Origin: Siderastrea radians
Lineage: Eukaryota > Cnidaria > Anthozoa > Scleractinia > Rhizangiidae
Assembly (NCBI GenBank): GCA_964017195.1
Contig: OZ024895.1
Coordinates: 26,329,875 to 26,393,874, forward strand
DNA length: 64,000 bases
Reading direction: 5' to 3'
Part shown: positions 1-13,169 of the stretch, piece by piece
Layout: the number at the start of each line of letters is the position of its first letter
How positions within the stretch are numbered: position 1 is the stretch's first letter
The notes under the pieces: model-generated
The model's database searches: none
What the model saw: the letters and a program-made list of their open reading frames with translations, nothing else
Told to the model about the DNA's origin: nothing
Program-made: the position numbers and the translations under genes

Positions 1-2707
1 GCTGTTTTATACAAACTCATGCACTTTGCTGAAAACGCTAAGAAGTGGTGTACCCAGCGTGAAAATGACAAAACATGCTGATCTAGGCCTGAAAACGCTG
101 TTTTGTACAAACCCGTGCACTTTTCTGAAAAAAGCTGAAACGTGTTGCTCCCAGTGCAAAAATGACAAAACGTGCTGTAGAAACTCGTGAACTTTGCTGA
201 CAATCACTAATAAGTGGTGTGCACAGTGCGAAAATGATAAAACGTGCTGATCTCGGGCTAATAACGCTGTTTTGCTCTTTGGACAAACTCGTGCACTTTT
301 CTGAAAAGAGTGAAAAAGTGGTGTACCCAGCCCAAAAATGACAGTACGTGGTGATCTCAGGCTGAAAACGCTGTTTTGGACAAACTGAGGTACTTTGTTG
401 AAAATCGCTAAAAGGTGGTGCACCCAGTGAGAAAATGACAAAACGTGCTGCTCTCGTGCTCAAAACTTTGTTTCGTAAAAAGTCGCGCACTTTGCTGAAA
501 AAAGCTAAAAAGTGTTCCCCCAGTGCAAAAATGACAAAACGTGCTGATCTCCGGCTGAAAACGCTGTTTTATACAAGCTCATGCACTTTTCTGAAAACGC
601 TAAGACGTGGTGTGCCCAGAGTTAAAATGACAAAACATGGTGATCTTGGGCTGAAAAAGCTGTTTTGTACAAACCCGTGCACTTTGCTGAAAAAAGCTGA
701 AACGTGTTGCTCCCAGTGCAAAAATGACAAAACGTGCTGATCTCGGGCTGAAAACGCTGTTTTGGACAAACTCGTGCACTTTGCTGAAGAGAGTTAAAAA
801 GTGGTGCACAAAGTGCAAAAATGACAATACCTGCTGATCTCGGGCTGAAAACGCTGTTTTGTACAAACTCATGCACTTTGCTGAAAACACTAGGAAGTGG
901 TGTGCCCAGAGTGAAAATGACAAAACATGCTGATCTAGGGCTGAAAGCGCTGTTTGTACAAACTCGTGCACTTTCATAAAAATCGCTAATAAGAGGTGTG
1001 CACAGTGTGAAAATGATAAAACGTGCTGATCTCGGGCTAATAACGCTGTTTTGCTCTTTGGACAAACTCGTGCACTTTGCTGAAAAGAGTGAAAAAGTGG
1101 TGTACCCAGCGCAAAAATGACAGTACGTGGTGATCTCGGGCTGAAAACGCTGTTTTGGACAAACTCGTGCACTTTGCTGAAGAGAGTTAAAAAGTGGTGC
1201 ACAAAGTGCAAAAATGACAATACCTGCTGATCTCGGGCTGAAAACGCTGTTTTGTACAAACTCATGCCCTTTGCTGAAAACACTAGGAAGTGGTGTGCCC
1301 AGAGTGAAAATGACAAAACATGCTGATCTAGGGCTGAAAGCGCTGTTTGTACAAACTCGTGCACTTTCATAAAAATCGCTAATAAGAGGTGTGCACAGTG
1401 TGAAAATGATAAAACGTGCTGATCTCGGGCTAATAACGCTGTTTTGCTCTTTGGACAAACTCGTGCACTTTGCTGAAAAGAGTGAAAAAGTGGTGTACCC
1501 AGCGCAAAAATGACAGTACGTGGTGATCTCGGGCTGAAAACGCTGTTTTGGACAAACTCGTGCACTTTGCTGAAGAGAGTTAAAAAGTGGTGCACAAAGT
1601 GCAAAAATGACAATACCTCCTGATCTCCGGCTGAAAACGCCGTTTAATACAAACTCATGCACTTTGCTGAAAATCACTAATAAGTGGTGTGCACAGTGCG
1701 AAAGTGATAAAAGGTGCTGATCTCGGGCTAAAAACGCTGTTTTGCTCTTTGGACAAACTCTTGCACTTTGCTGAAAAGAGTTAATAAGTGGTGCACCCAG
1801 TGCAAAAATGACAGTACCTGCTGATGTTGGGCTGGAAACGCTGTTTTCTACAAACTCGTGCACTTGCTGAAAAAAGCTCAAACTTGTTGCACCCAGTGCA
1901 AAAATGACAGTACATCCTGATCTCAAACTTGTGCATTTTGCTGAAAATCGCTTAAAAGTTGTGGGCCCAGTGCAAAAATGACAAAAGCGTGGTCATCTCC
2001 GGCTGAAAACGCTGTTTTGTACAAAGTCATGCACTTTGCTGAAAATCGCTAAAAAGTGGTGTTTCTAGTGAGAGAATGACAAAACGTTCTGTTCTCGGGC
2101 TTAAAACTTTTGTTTCGTAAAAAGTCGTGCACTTTGCTGAAAATAGCTAAATAGTGTTCCCACAGTGCGAAAATGACAAAACGTCCTGATCTCCGGCTGA
2201 AAACGCCGTTTAATACAAACTCATGCACTTTGCTGAACAAACTCATGCACTTTGCTGAAAACGCTAAGAAGTGGTGTACCCAGAGTGAAAATGACAAAAC
2301 ATGCTGATCTAGGCCTGAAAACTCTGTTTTGTAGAAGAAACTCGTGAACTTTGCTGACAATCACTAATAAGTGGTGTGCACAGTGCGAAAATGATAAAAC
2401 GTGCTGATCTCGGGCTAATAACGCTGTTTTGCTCTTTGGACAACAAACTCATGCACTTTGCTGACAATCACTAATAAGTTGTGTGCACAATGCGAAAATG
2501 ATAAAACGTGCTGATCTCGGGCTAATAACGCTGTTTTGCTCTTTGCACAAACTCGTGCACTTTACTGAAAAGAGTTAAAAAGTGGTGCACCCAGTGGAAA
2601 AATGACAGTACTTGCTGATCTCGGGCTAATAACGCTGTTTTGGTTTTTGGACAAACTCGTGCACTTTGCTGAAAAGAGTTAAAAAGTGGTGCACCCAGTG
2701 CAAAAAT
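1..2707. repeat. Higher-order satellite block, copy 1
   Basis: This stretch matches 6840-9546 at a constant offset of 6839 and, for its first 2299 bases, 4541-6839. Differences seen by eye are single bases, for example ATGCCCT near 1264 where the other copies read ATGCACT. The left edge of the window cuts this copy, so its true start is unknown. Confidence 0.9.
853..1638. repeat. Two tandem copies of a 393-bp, four-monomer repeat
   Basis: 853-1245 and 1246-1638 are two copies of the same four-monomer register. They include one monomer with the CTCTTTGGACAAAC insertion and one with a shortened GCGCTGTTTGTAC start. One base change (A to C at about 1267) separates them over the part I compared. 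The same pair recurs in the other higher-order copies (5393-6178 and 7692-8477). Confidence 0.88.
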
Positions 2708-4540
2708 GACAGTACATCCTGATCTCAAACTTGTGCATTTTGCTGAAAATCGCTTAAAAGTTGTGGGCCCAGTGCAAAAATGACAAAAGCGTGGTCATCT
2801 CCGGCTGAAAACGCTGTTTTGTACAAAGTCATGCACTTTGCTGAAAATCGCTAAAAAGTGGTGTTTCTAGTGAGAAAATGACAAAACGTTCTGTTCTCGG
2901 GCTTAAAACTTTTGTTTCGTAAAAAGTCGTGCACTTTGTTGAAAATAGCTAAAAAGTGTTCCCACAGTGCGAAAATGACAAAACGTCCTGATCTCCGGCT
3001 GAAAACGCCGTTTAATACAAACTCATGCACTTTGCTGAAAACGCAAAAAGTGGTGTCCCCAGAGTGAAAATGACAAAACATGCTGATCTAGGCCTGAAAA
3101 CGCTGTTTTGTACAAACCCGTGCACTTTTCTGAAAAAAGCTGAAACGTGTTGCTCCCAGTGCAAAAATGACAAAACGTGCTGTAGAAACTCGTGAACTTT
3201 GCTGACAATCACTAATAAGTGGTGTGCACAGTGCGAAAATGATAAAACGTGCTGATCTCGGGCTAATAACGCTGTTTTGCTCTTTGGACAAACTCGTGCA
3301 CTTTTCTGAAAAGAGTGAAAAAGTGGTGTACCCAGCGCAAAAATGACAGTACGTGGTGATCTCAGGCTGAAAACGCTGTTTTGGACAAACTGAGGTACTT
3401 TGTTGAAAATCGCTAAAAGGTGGTGCACCCAGTGAGAAAATGACAAAACGTGCTGCTCTCGTGCTCAAAACTTTGTTTCGTAAAAAGTCGCGCACTTTGC
3501 TGAAAAAAGCTAAAAAGTGTTCCCCCAGTGCAAAAATGACAAAACGTGCTGATCTCCGGCTGAAGACGCTGTTTTATACAAACTCATGCACTTTTCTGAA
3601 AACGCTAAGACGTGGTGTGCCCAGAGTTAAAATGACAAAACATGGTGATCTAGGGCTGAAAAAGCTGTTTTGTACAAACCCGTGCACTTTGCTGAAAAAA
3701 GCTGAAACGTGTTGCTCCCAGTGCAAAAATGACAAAACGTGCTGATCTCGGGCTGAAAACGCTGTTTTGGACAAACTCGTGCACTTTGCTGAAGAGAGTT
3801 AAAAAGTGGTGCACAAAGTGCAAAAATGACAATACCTGCTGATCTCGGGCTGAAAACGCTGTTGTGTCCAAACTTGTGCACTTTGCTAAGAATCACTAAT
3901 AAGTGGTGTGCACAGTGCGAAAATGATAAAACGTGCTGATCTCGGGCTAAAAACGCTGTTTTGCTCTTTGGACAAACTCCTGCACTTTGCTGAAAAGAGT
4001 TAATAAGTGGTGCACCCAGTGCAAAAATGACAGTGCCTGCTGATCTTGGGCTGGAAACGCTGTTTTCTACAAACTCGTGCACTTGCTGAAAAAATCTCAA
4101 ACGTGTTGCACCCAGTGCAAAAATGGCAGTACATGCTGATCTCGGGTGAAAACGCTGTTTTTGACAAACTCGTGCATTTTGCTGAAAATCGCTTAAAAGT
4201 TGTGGGCCCAGTGCAAAAATGACAAAAGCTTGGTCATCTCCGGCTGAAAACGCTGTTTTGTACAAAGTCATGCACTTTGCTGAAAATCGCTAAAAAATTG
4301 TCTTTCTAGTGAGAAAATGACAAAACGTTCTGTTCTCGGGCTTAAAACTTTTGTTTCGTAAAAAGTCGTGCACTTTGTTGAAAATAGCTAAAAAGTGTTC
4401 CCACAGTGCAAAAATGACAAAACGTCCTGATCTCCGGCTGAAAACGCCGTTTAATACAAACTCATGCACTTTGCTGAAAACGCAAAAAGTGGTGTCCCCA
4501 GAGTGAAAATGACAAAACATGCTGATCTAGGGCTGAAAAC

Positions 4541-6839
4541 GCTGTTTTATACAAACTCATGCACTTTGCTGAAAACGCTAAGAAGTGGTGTACCCAGCGT
4601 GAAAATGACAAAACATGCTGATCTAGGCCTGAAAACGCTGTTTTGTACAAACCCGTGCACTTTTCTGAAAAAAGCTGAAACGTGTTGCTCCCAGTGCAAA
4701 AATGACAAAACGTGCTGTAGAAACTCGTGAACTTTGCTGACAATCACTAATAAGTGGTGTGCACAGTGCGAAAATGATAAAACGTGCTGATCTCGGGCTA
4801 ATAACGCTGTTTTGCTCTTTGGACAAACTCGTGCACTTTTCTGAAAAGAGTGAAAAAGTGGTGTACCCAGCCCAAAAATGACAGTACGTGGTGATCTCAG
4901 GCTGAAAACGCTGTTTTGGACAAACTGAGGTACTTTGTTGAAAATCGCTAAAAGGTGGTGCACCCAGTGAGAAAATGACAAAACGTGCTGCTCTCGTGCT
5001 CAAAACTTTGTTTCGTAAAAAGTCGCGCACTTTGCTGAAAAAAGCTAAAAAGTGTTCCCCCAGTGCAAAAATGACAAAACGTGCTGATCTCCGGCTGAAA
5101 ACGCTGTTTTATACAAGCTCATGCACTTTTCTGAAAACGCTAAGACGTGGTGTGCCCAGAGTTAAAATGACAAAACATGGTGATCTTGGGCTGAAAAAGC
5201 TGTTTTGTACAAACCCGTGCACTTTGCTGAAAAAAGCTGAAACGTGTTGCTCCCAGTGCAAAAATGACAAAACGTGCTGATCTCGGGCTGAAAACGCTGT
5301 TTTGGACAAACTCGTGCACTTTGCTGAAGAGAGTTAAAAAGTGGTGCACAAAGTGCAAAAATGACAATACCTGCTGATCTCGGGCTGAAAACGCTGTTTT
5401 GTACAAACTCATGCACTTTGCTGAAAACACTAGGAAGTGGTGTGCCCAGAGTGAAAATGACAAAACATGCTGATCTAGGGCTGAAAGCGCTGTTTGTACA
5501 AACTCGTGCACTTTCATAAAAATCGCTAATAAGAGGTGTGCACAGTGTGAAAATGATAAAACGTGCTGATCTCGGGCTAATAACGCTGTTTTGCTCTTTG
5601 GACAAACTCGTGCACTTTGCTGAAAAGAGTGAAAAAGTGGTGTACCCAGCGCAAAAATGACAGTACGTGGTGATCTCGGGCTGAAAACGCTGTTTTGGAC
5701 AAACTCGTGCACTTTGCTGAAGAGAGTTAAAAAGTGGTGCACAAAGTGCAAAAATGACAATACCTGCTGATCTCGGGCTGAAAACGCTGTTTTGTACAAA
5801 CTCATGCACTTTGCTGAAAACACTAGGAAGTGGTGTGCCCAGAGTGAAAATGACAAAACATGCTGATCTAGGGCTGAAAGCGCTGTTTGTACAAACTCGT
5901 GCACTTTCATAAAAATCGCTAATAAGAGGTGTGCACAGTGTGAAAATGATAAAACGTGCTGATCTCGGGCTAATAACGCTGTTTTGCTCTTTGGACAAAC
6001 TCGTGCACTTTGCTGAAAAGAGTGAAAAAGTGGTGTACCCAGCGCAAAAATGACAGTACGTGGTGATCTCGGGCTGAAAACGCTGTTTTGGACAAACTCG
6101 TGCACTTTGCTGAAGAGAGTTAAAAAGTGGTGCACAAAGTGCAAAAATGACAATACCTCCTGATCTCCGGCTGAAAACGCCGTTTAATACAAACTCATGC
6201 ACTTTGCTGAAAATCACTAATAAGTGGTGTGCACAGTGCGAAAGTGATAAAAGGTGCTGATCTCGGGCTAAAAACGCTGTTTTGCTCTTTGGACAAACTC
6301 TTGCACTTTGCTGAAAAGAGTTAATAAGTGGTGCACCCAGTGCAAAAATGACAGTACCTGCTGATGTTGGGCTGGAAACGCTGTTTTCTACAAACTCGTG
6401 CACTTGCTGAAAAAAGCTCAAACTTGTTGCACCCAGTGCAAAAATGACAGTACATCCTGATCTCAAACTTGTGCATTTTGCTGAAAATCGCTTAAAAGTT
6501 GTGGGCCCAGTGCAAAAATGACAAAAGCGTGGTCATCTCCGGCTGAAAACGCTGTTTTGTACAAAGTCATGCACTTTGCTGAAAATCGCTAAAAAGTGGT
6601 GTTTCTAGTGAGAGAATGACAAAACGTTCTGTTCTCGGGCTTAAAACTTTTGTTTCGTAAAAAGTCGTGCACTTTGTTGAAAATAGCTAAAAAGTGTTCC
6701 CACAGTGCAAAAATGACAAAACGTCCTGATCTCCGGCTGAAAACGCCGTTTAATACAAACTCATGCACTTTGCTGAAAACGCAAAAAGTGGTGTCCCCAG
6801 AGTGAAAATGACAAAACATGCTGATCTAGGGCTGAAAAC
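4541..6839. repeat. Higher-order satellite block, copy 2 (2299 bp)
   Basis: A 2299-bp block of about 24 monomers directly followed head-to-tail by copy 3 at 6840. It is almost identical to 1-2299 and 6840-9138. Near its end (about 6660-6839) it carries the version found at 2930-3090 and 4370-4540 rather than the one in copies 1 and 3, which indicates conversion or unequal exchange at the block edge. Confidence 0.9.
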
Positions 6840-9546
6840 GCTGTTTTATACAAACTCATGCACTTTGCTGAAAACGCTAAGAAGTGGTGTACCCAGCGTG
6901 AAAATGACAAAACATGCTGATCTAGGCCTGAAAACGCTGTTTTGTACAAACCCGTGCACTTTTCTGAAAAAAGCTGAAACGTGTTGCTCCCAGTGCAAAA
7001 ATGACAAAACGTGCTGTAGAAACTCGTGAACTTTGCTGACAATCACTAATAAGTGGTGTGCACAGTGCGAAAATGATAAAACGTGCTGATCTCGGGCTAA
7101 TAACGCTGTTTTGCTCTTTGGACAAACTCGTGCACTTTTCTGAAAAGAGTGAAAAAGTGGTGTACCCAGCCCAAAAATGACAGTACGTGGTGATCTCAGG
7201 CTGAAAACGCTGTTTTGGACAAACTGAGGTACTTTGTTGAAAATCGCTAAAAGGTGGTGCACCCAGTGAGAAAATGACAAAACGTGCTGCTCTCGTGCTC
7301 AAAACTTTGTTTCGTAAAAAGTCGCGCACTTTGCTGAAAAAAGCTAAAAAGTGTTCCCCCAGTGCAAAAATGACAAAACGTGCTGATCTCCGGCTGAAAA
7401 CGCTGTTTTATACAAGCTCATGCACTTTTCTGAAAACGCTAAGACGTGGTGTGCCCAGAGTTAAAATGACAAAACATGGTGATCTTGGGCTGAAAAAGCT
7501 GTTTTGTACAAACCCGTGCACTTTGCTGAAAAAAGCTGAAACGTGTTGCTCCCAGTGCAAAAATGACAAAACGTGCTGATCTCGGGCTGAAAACGCTGTT
7601 TTGGACAAACTCGTGCACTTTGCTGAAGAGAGTTAAAAAGTGGTGCACAAAGTGCAAAAATGACAATACCTGCTGATCTCGGGCTGAAAACGCTGTTTTG
7701 TACAAACTCATGCACTTTGCTGAAAACACTAGGAAGTGGTGTGCCCAGAGTGAAAATGACAAAACATGCTGATCTAGGGCTGAAAGCGCTGTTTGTACAA
7801 ACTCGTGCACTTTCATAAAAATCGCTAATAAGAGGTGTGCACAGTGTGAAAATGATAAAACGTGCTGATCTCGGGCTAATAACGCTGTTTTGCTCTTTGG
7901 ACAAACTCGTGCACTTTGCTGAAAAGAGTGAAAAAGTGGTGTACCCAGCGCAAAAATGACAGTACGTGGTGATCTCGGGCTGAAAACGCTGTTTTGGACA
8001 AACTCGTGCACTTTGCTGAAGAGAGTTAAAAAGTGGTGCACAAAGTGCAAAAATGACAATACCTGCTGATCTCGGGCTGAAAACGCTGTTTTGTACAAAC
8101 TCATGCACTTTGCTGAAAACACTAGGAAGTGGTGTGCCCAGAGTGAAAATGACAAAACATGCTGATCTAGGGCTGAAAGCGCTGTTTGTACAAACTCGTG
8201 CACTTTCATAAAAATCGCTAATAAGAGGTGTGCACAGTGTGAAAATGATAAAACGTGCTGATCTCGGGCTAATAACGCTGTTTTGCTCTTTGGACAAACT
8301 CGTGCACTTTGCTGAAAAGAGTGAAAAAGTGGTGTACCCAGCGCAAAAATGACAGTACGTGGTGATCTCGGGCTGAAAACGCTGTTTTGGACAAACTCGT
8401 GCACTTTGCTGAAGAGAGTTAAAAAGTGGTGCACAAAGTGCAAAAATGACAATACCTCCTGATCTCCGGCTGAAAACGCCGTTTAATACAAACTCATGCA
8501 CTTTGCTGAAAATCACTAATAAGTGGTGTGCACAGTGCGAAAGTGATAAAAGGTGCTGATCTCGGGCTAAAAACGCTGTTTTGCTCTTTGGACAAACTCT
8601 TGCACTTTGCTGAAAAGAGTTAATAAGTGGTGCACCCAGTGCAAAAATGACAGTACCTGCTGATGTTGGGCTGGAAACGCTGTTTTCTACAAACTCGTGC
8701 ACTTGCTGAAAAAAGCTCAAACTTGTTGCACCCAGTGCAAAAATGACAGTACATCCTGATCTCAAACTTGTGCATTTTGCTGAAAATCGCTTAAAAGTTG
8801 TGGGCCCAGTGCAAAAATGACAAAAGCGTGGTCATCTCCGGCTGAAAACGCTGTTTTGTACAAAGTCATGCACTTTGCTGAAAATCGCTAAAAAGTGGTG
8901 TTTCTAGTGAGAGAATGACAAAACGTTCTGTTCTCGGGCTTAAAACTTTTGTTTCGTAAAAAGTCGTGCACTTTGCTGAAAATAGCTAAATAGTGTTCCC
9001 ACAGTGCGAAAATGACAAAACGTCCTGATCTCCGGCTGAAAACGCCGTTTAATACAAACTCATGCACTTTGCTGAACAAACTCATGCACTTTGCTGAAAA
9101 CGCTAAGAAGTGGTGTACCCAGAGTGAAAATGACAAAACATGCTGATCTAGGCCTGAAAACTCTGTTTTGTAGAAGAAACTCGTGAACTTTGCTGACAAT
9201 CACTAATAAGTGGTGTGCACAGTGCGAAAATGATAAAACGTGCTGATCTCGGGCTAATAACGCTGTTTTGCTCTTTGGACAACAAACTCATGCACTTTGC
9301 TGACAATCACTAATAAGTTGTGTGCACAATGCGAAAATGATAAAACGTGCTGATCTCGGGCTAATAACGCTGTTTTGCTCTTTGCACAAACTCGTGCACT
9401 TTACTGAAAAGAGTTAAAAAGTGGTGCACCCAGTGGAAAAATGACAGTACTTGCTGATCTCGGGCTAATAACGCTGTTTTGGTTTTTGGACAAACTCGTG
9501 CACTTTGCTGAAAAGAGTTAAAAAGTGGTGCACCCAGTGCAAAAAT
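6840..9546. repeat. Higher-order satellite block, copy 3
   Basis: Nearly identical to 1-2707 (offset 6839). Identity stops at about 9546, where this copy continues into GTTAGTACGTGCTG while copy 1 continues into GACAGTACATCCTG. Confidence 0.9.
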
Positions 9547-11820
9547 GTTAGTACGTGCTGATCTCGAGGTAAAAACGCTGTTTTGAACAAAGTCGCCCAC
9601 TTTGCAGAAAATCGCTTAAAAGTGGTTTGCCCAGTGCAAAAATAAGGAAACGTACTGACTTCGGGCAGAAAACGCTGTTTTGGACAAACTGATGCCCTTT
9701 GCTGAAAATCGGTAAAAAGTGGCGCGCCCAGTGCGAAAATGTTAAACCGTGCTGATTTCCGGCTGAAAACGCTGTTTTGAACAAACTCATGCACTTTGCT
9801 GAAAACGTTGAGAAGTGGAGTGCCCAGAGCGAAAATGACAAAACATGCTGATCTAAGGCTGAAAACGCTGTTCTATAAAAACTCGTGCACTTTGCTGAAA
9901 AAAGCTAGAAGGTGTTGCACCCAGCGCGAAAATGAGAAAACGTTCTGATCTTGGGCTGAAAACGCTGTTTTGTACAAGCTAGTGCACTTACAAAAAAATC
10001 GCTTAAAACTGGTGCGCCCAGAGCGAAAATGAGGAAACGTGCTGAGATCGGGCTGAGAACACTCTTTTGGACAAACTGATGCCCTTTCCTAAAAATCGCT
10101 AAAAAGTGGTCCTCCCAGTGCGGAAATGTTCAAACGTGCTGAACTCCGGCTGAAAAAGCTTTTTTGTACAAACTCATGCACTTTTCTGAAAACGCTAAGA
10201 CGTGGTGTGCCCAAAGTTAAAATGACAAAACATGGTGATCTAGGGCTGAAAACGCTGTTTTGGACAAACTCGTGCACTTTGCTGAAGAGAGTTAAAAAGT
10301 GGTGCACAAAGTGCAAAAATGACAATACCTGCTGATCTCGGGCTGAAAACGCTGTTTTGTACAAACTCATGCACTTTGCTGAAAACACTAGGAAGTGGTG
10401 TGCCCAGAGTGAAAATGACAAAACATGCTGATCTAGGGCTGAAAACGCTGTTTTATACAAACTCATGCACTTTGCTGAAAACGCTAAGGAGTGGTGTACC
10501 CAGCGTGAAAATGACAAAACATGCTGATCTAGGCCTGAAAACGCTGTTTTGTAGAAACTCGTGAACTTTGCTGACAATCACTAATAAGTGGTGTGCACAG
10601 TGCGAAAATGATAAAACGTGCTGATCTCGGGCTAACAACGCTGTTTTGCTCTTTGGACAAACTCGTGCACTTTGCTGACAATCACTAATAAGTTGTGTGC
10701 ACAATGCGAAAATGATAAAACGTGCTGATCTCGGGCTAATAACGCTGTTTTGCTCTTTGGACAAACTCGTGCACTTTACTGAAAAGAGTTAAAAAGTGGT
10801 GCACCCAGTGGAAAAATGACAGTACTTGCTGATCTCGGGCTAATAACGCTGTTTTGGTTTTTGGACAAACTCGTGCACTTTGCTGAAAAGAGTAAAAAAT
10901 TGGTGCACCCAGTGCAAAAATGTTAGTACGTGCTGATCTCGGGGTAAAAACGCTGTTTTGAACAAAGTCGCCCACTTTGCAGATAATCGCTTAAAAGTAG
11001 TTTGCCCAGTGCAAAAATAAGGAAACGTACTGACTTCGGGCAGAAAACGCTGTTTTGGACAAACTGATGCCCTTTGCTGAAAATCGGTAAAAAGTGGAGC
11101 GCCCAGTGCGAAAATGTTAAACCGTGCTGATTTCCGGCTGAAAACGCTGTTTTGAACAAACTCATGCACTTTGCTGAAAACGTTGAGAAGTGGAGTGCCC
11201 AGAGCGAAAATGACAAAACATGCTGATCTAAGGCTGAAAACGCTGTTCTGTAAAAACTCGTGCACTTTGCTGAAAAAAGCTAGAAGGTGTTGCACCCAGC
11301 GCGAAAATGAGAAAACGTTCTGATCTTGGGCTGAAAACGCTGTTTTGTACAAGCTAGTGCACTTACAAAAAAATCGCTTAAAACTGGTGCGACCAGTGCG
11401 AAAATGAGGAAACGTGCTGAGATCGGGCTGAGAACACTCTTTTGGACAAACTGATGCCCTTTCCTAAAAATCGCTAAAAAGTGGTCCTCCCAGTGCGGAA
11501 ATGTTCAAACGTGCTGATCTCCGGCTGAAAAAGCGTTTTTGTACAAACTCATGCACTTTTCTGAAAACGCTAAGACGTGGTGTGCCCAAAGTTAAAATGA
11601 CAAAACATGGTGATCTAGGGCTGAAAACGCTGTTTTGGACAAACTCGTGCACTTTGCTGAAGAGAGTTAAAAAGTGGTGCACAAAGTGCAAAAATGACAA
11701 TACCTGCTGATCTCGGGCTGAAAACGCTGTTTTGTACAAACTCATGCACTTTGCTGAAAACACTAGGAAGTGGTGTGCCCAGAGTGAAAATGACAAAACA
11801 TGCTGATCTAGGGCTGAAAG
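9300..11820. repeat. Higher-order satellite pair, 1375-bp period
   Basis: About 9300-10445 and 10675-11820 match at an offset of 1375 with scattered substitutions. They diverge at the right edge, where the first copy reads GAAAACGCTGTTTTATAC and the second GAAAGCGCTGTTTGTAC. These monomers include an AATAAGGAAACGTACTGAC variant absent from the 2299-bp blocks. Confidence 0.8.
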
Positions 11821-12029
11821 CGCTGTTTGTACAAACTCGTGCACTTTCATAAAAATCGCTAATAAGAGGTGTGCACAGTGTGAAAATGATAAAACGTGCT
11901 GATCTCGGACTAATAACGCTGTTTTGCTCTTTGGACAAACTCGTGCACTTTGCTGAAAAGAGTGAAAAAGTGGTGTACCCAGCGCAAAAATGACAGTACG
12001 TGGTGATCTCGGGCTGAAAACGCTGTTTT

Positions 12030-13020
12030 GCACAAACTGAGGTACTTTGTTGAAAATCGCTAAAAGGTGGTGCACCCAGTGAGAAAATGACAAAACGTGC
12101 TGCTCTCGTGCTCAAAACTTTGTTTCGTAAAAAGGCGCGCACTTTGCTGAAAAAAGCGAAAAAGTGTTCCCCCAGTGCAAAAATGACAAAACGTGCTGAT
12201 CTCCGGCTGAAAACGCTGTTTTATACAAACTCATGCACTTTTCTGAAAACGCTAAGACGTGGTGTGCCCAGAGTTAAAATGACAAAACATGGTGATCTAG
12301 GGCTGAAAAAGCTGTTTTGTACAAACCCGTGCACTTTGCTGAAAAAAGCTGAAACGTGTTGCTCCCAGTGCAAAAATGACAAAACGTGCTGATCTCGGGC
12401 TGAAAACGCTGTTTTGGACAAACTCGTGCACTTTGCTGAAGAGAGTTAAAAAGTGGTGCACAAAGTGCAAAAATGACAATATCTGCTGATCTCGGGCTGA
12501 AAACGCTGTTTTGTACAAACTCATGCACTTTGCTGAAAACACTAGGAAGTGGTGTGCCCAGAGTGAAAATGACAAAACATGCTGATCTAGGGCTGAAAGC
12601 GCTGTTTGTACAAACTCGTGCACTTTCATAAGAATCGCTAATAAGAGGTGTGCACAGTGTGAAAATGATAAAACGTGCTGATCTCGGGCTAATAACGCTG
12701 TTTTGCTCTTTGGACAAACTCGTGCACTTTGCTGAAAAGAGTGAAAAAGTGGTGTACCCAGCGCAAAAATGACAGTACGTGGTGATCTCGGGCTGAAAAC
12801 GCTGTTTTGGACAAACTGAGGTACTTTGTTGAAAATCGCTAAAAGGTGGTGCACCCAGTGAGAAAATGACAAAACGTGCTGCTCTCGTGCTCAAAACTTT
12901 GTTTCGTAAAAAGTCGCGCACTTTGCTGAAAAAAGCTAAACAGTGTTCCCCCAGTGCAAAAATGACAAAACGTGCTTATCTCCGGCTGAAAACGCTGTTT
13001 TATACAAGCTTATGCACTTT
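12030..13020. repeat. Higher-order satellite pair, 779-bp period
   Basis: Sequence around 12036-12220 recurs at 12815-12995 (offset 779), including the distinctive CAAACTGAGGTACTTTGTTG monomer and the CTCGTGCTCAAAACTTTG variant. Confidence 0.75.
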
Positions 13021-13169
13021 GCTGAAAACGCTAAGAAGTGGTGTGCCCAGAGTTAAAATGACAAAACATGCTGATCTAGGGCTGAAAACGCTGTTGTGTC
13101 CAAACTCGTGCACTTTGCTAAGAATCACTAATAAGTGGTGTGCACAGTGCGAAAATGATAAAACGTGCT

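Noticed and set aside
622..1926. 434-codon minus-strand frame (and many similar ones) in the satellite
   Set aside because: It is a repetition of the monomer in rotating frames, duplicated wherever the satellite blocks are duplicated. It has no start context, domain or gene-like neighbour, so I treat it as satellite rather than a gene.
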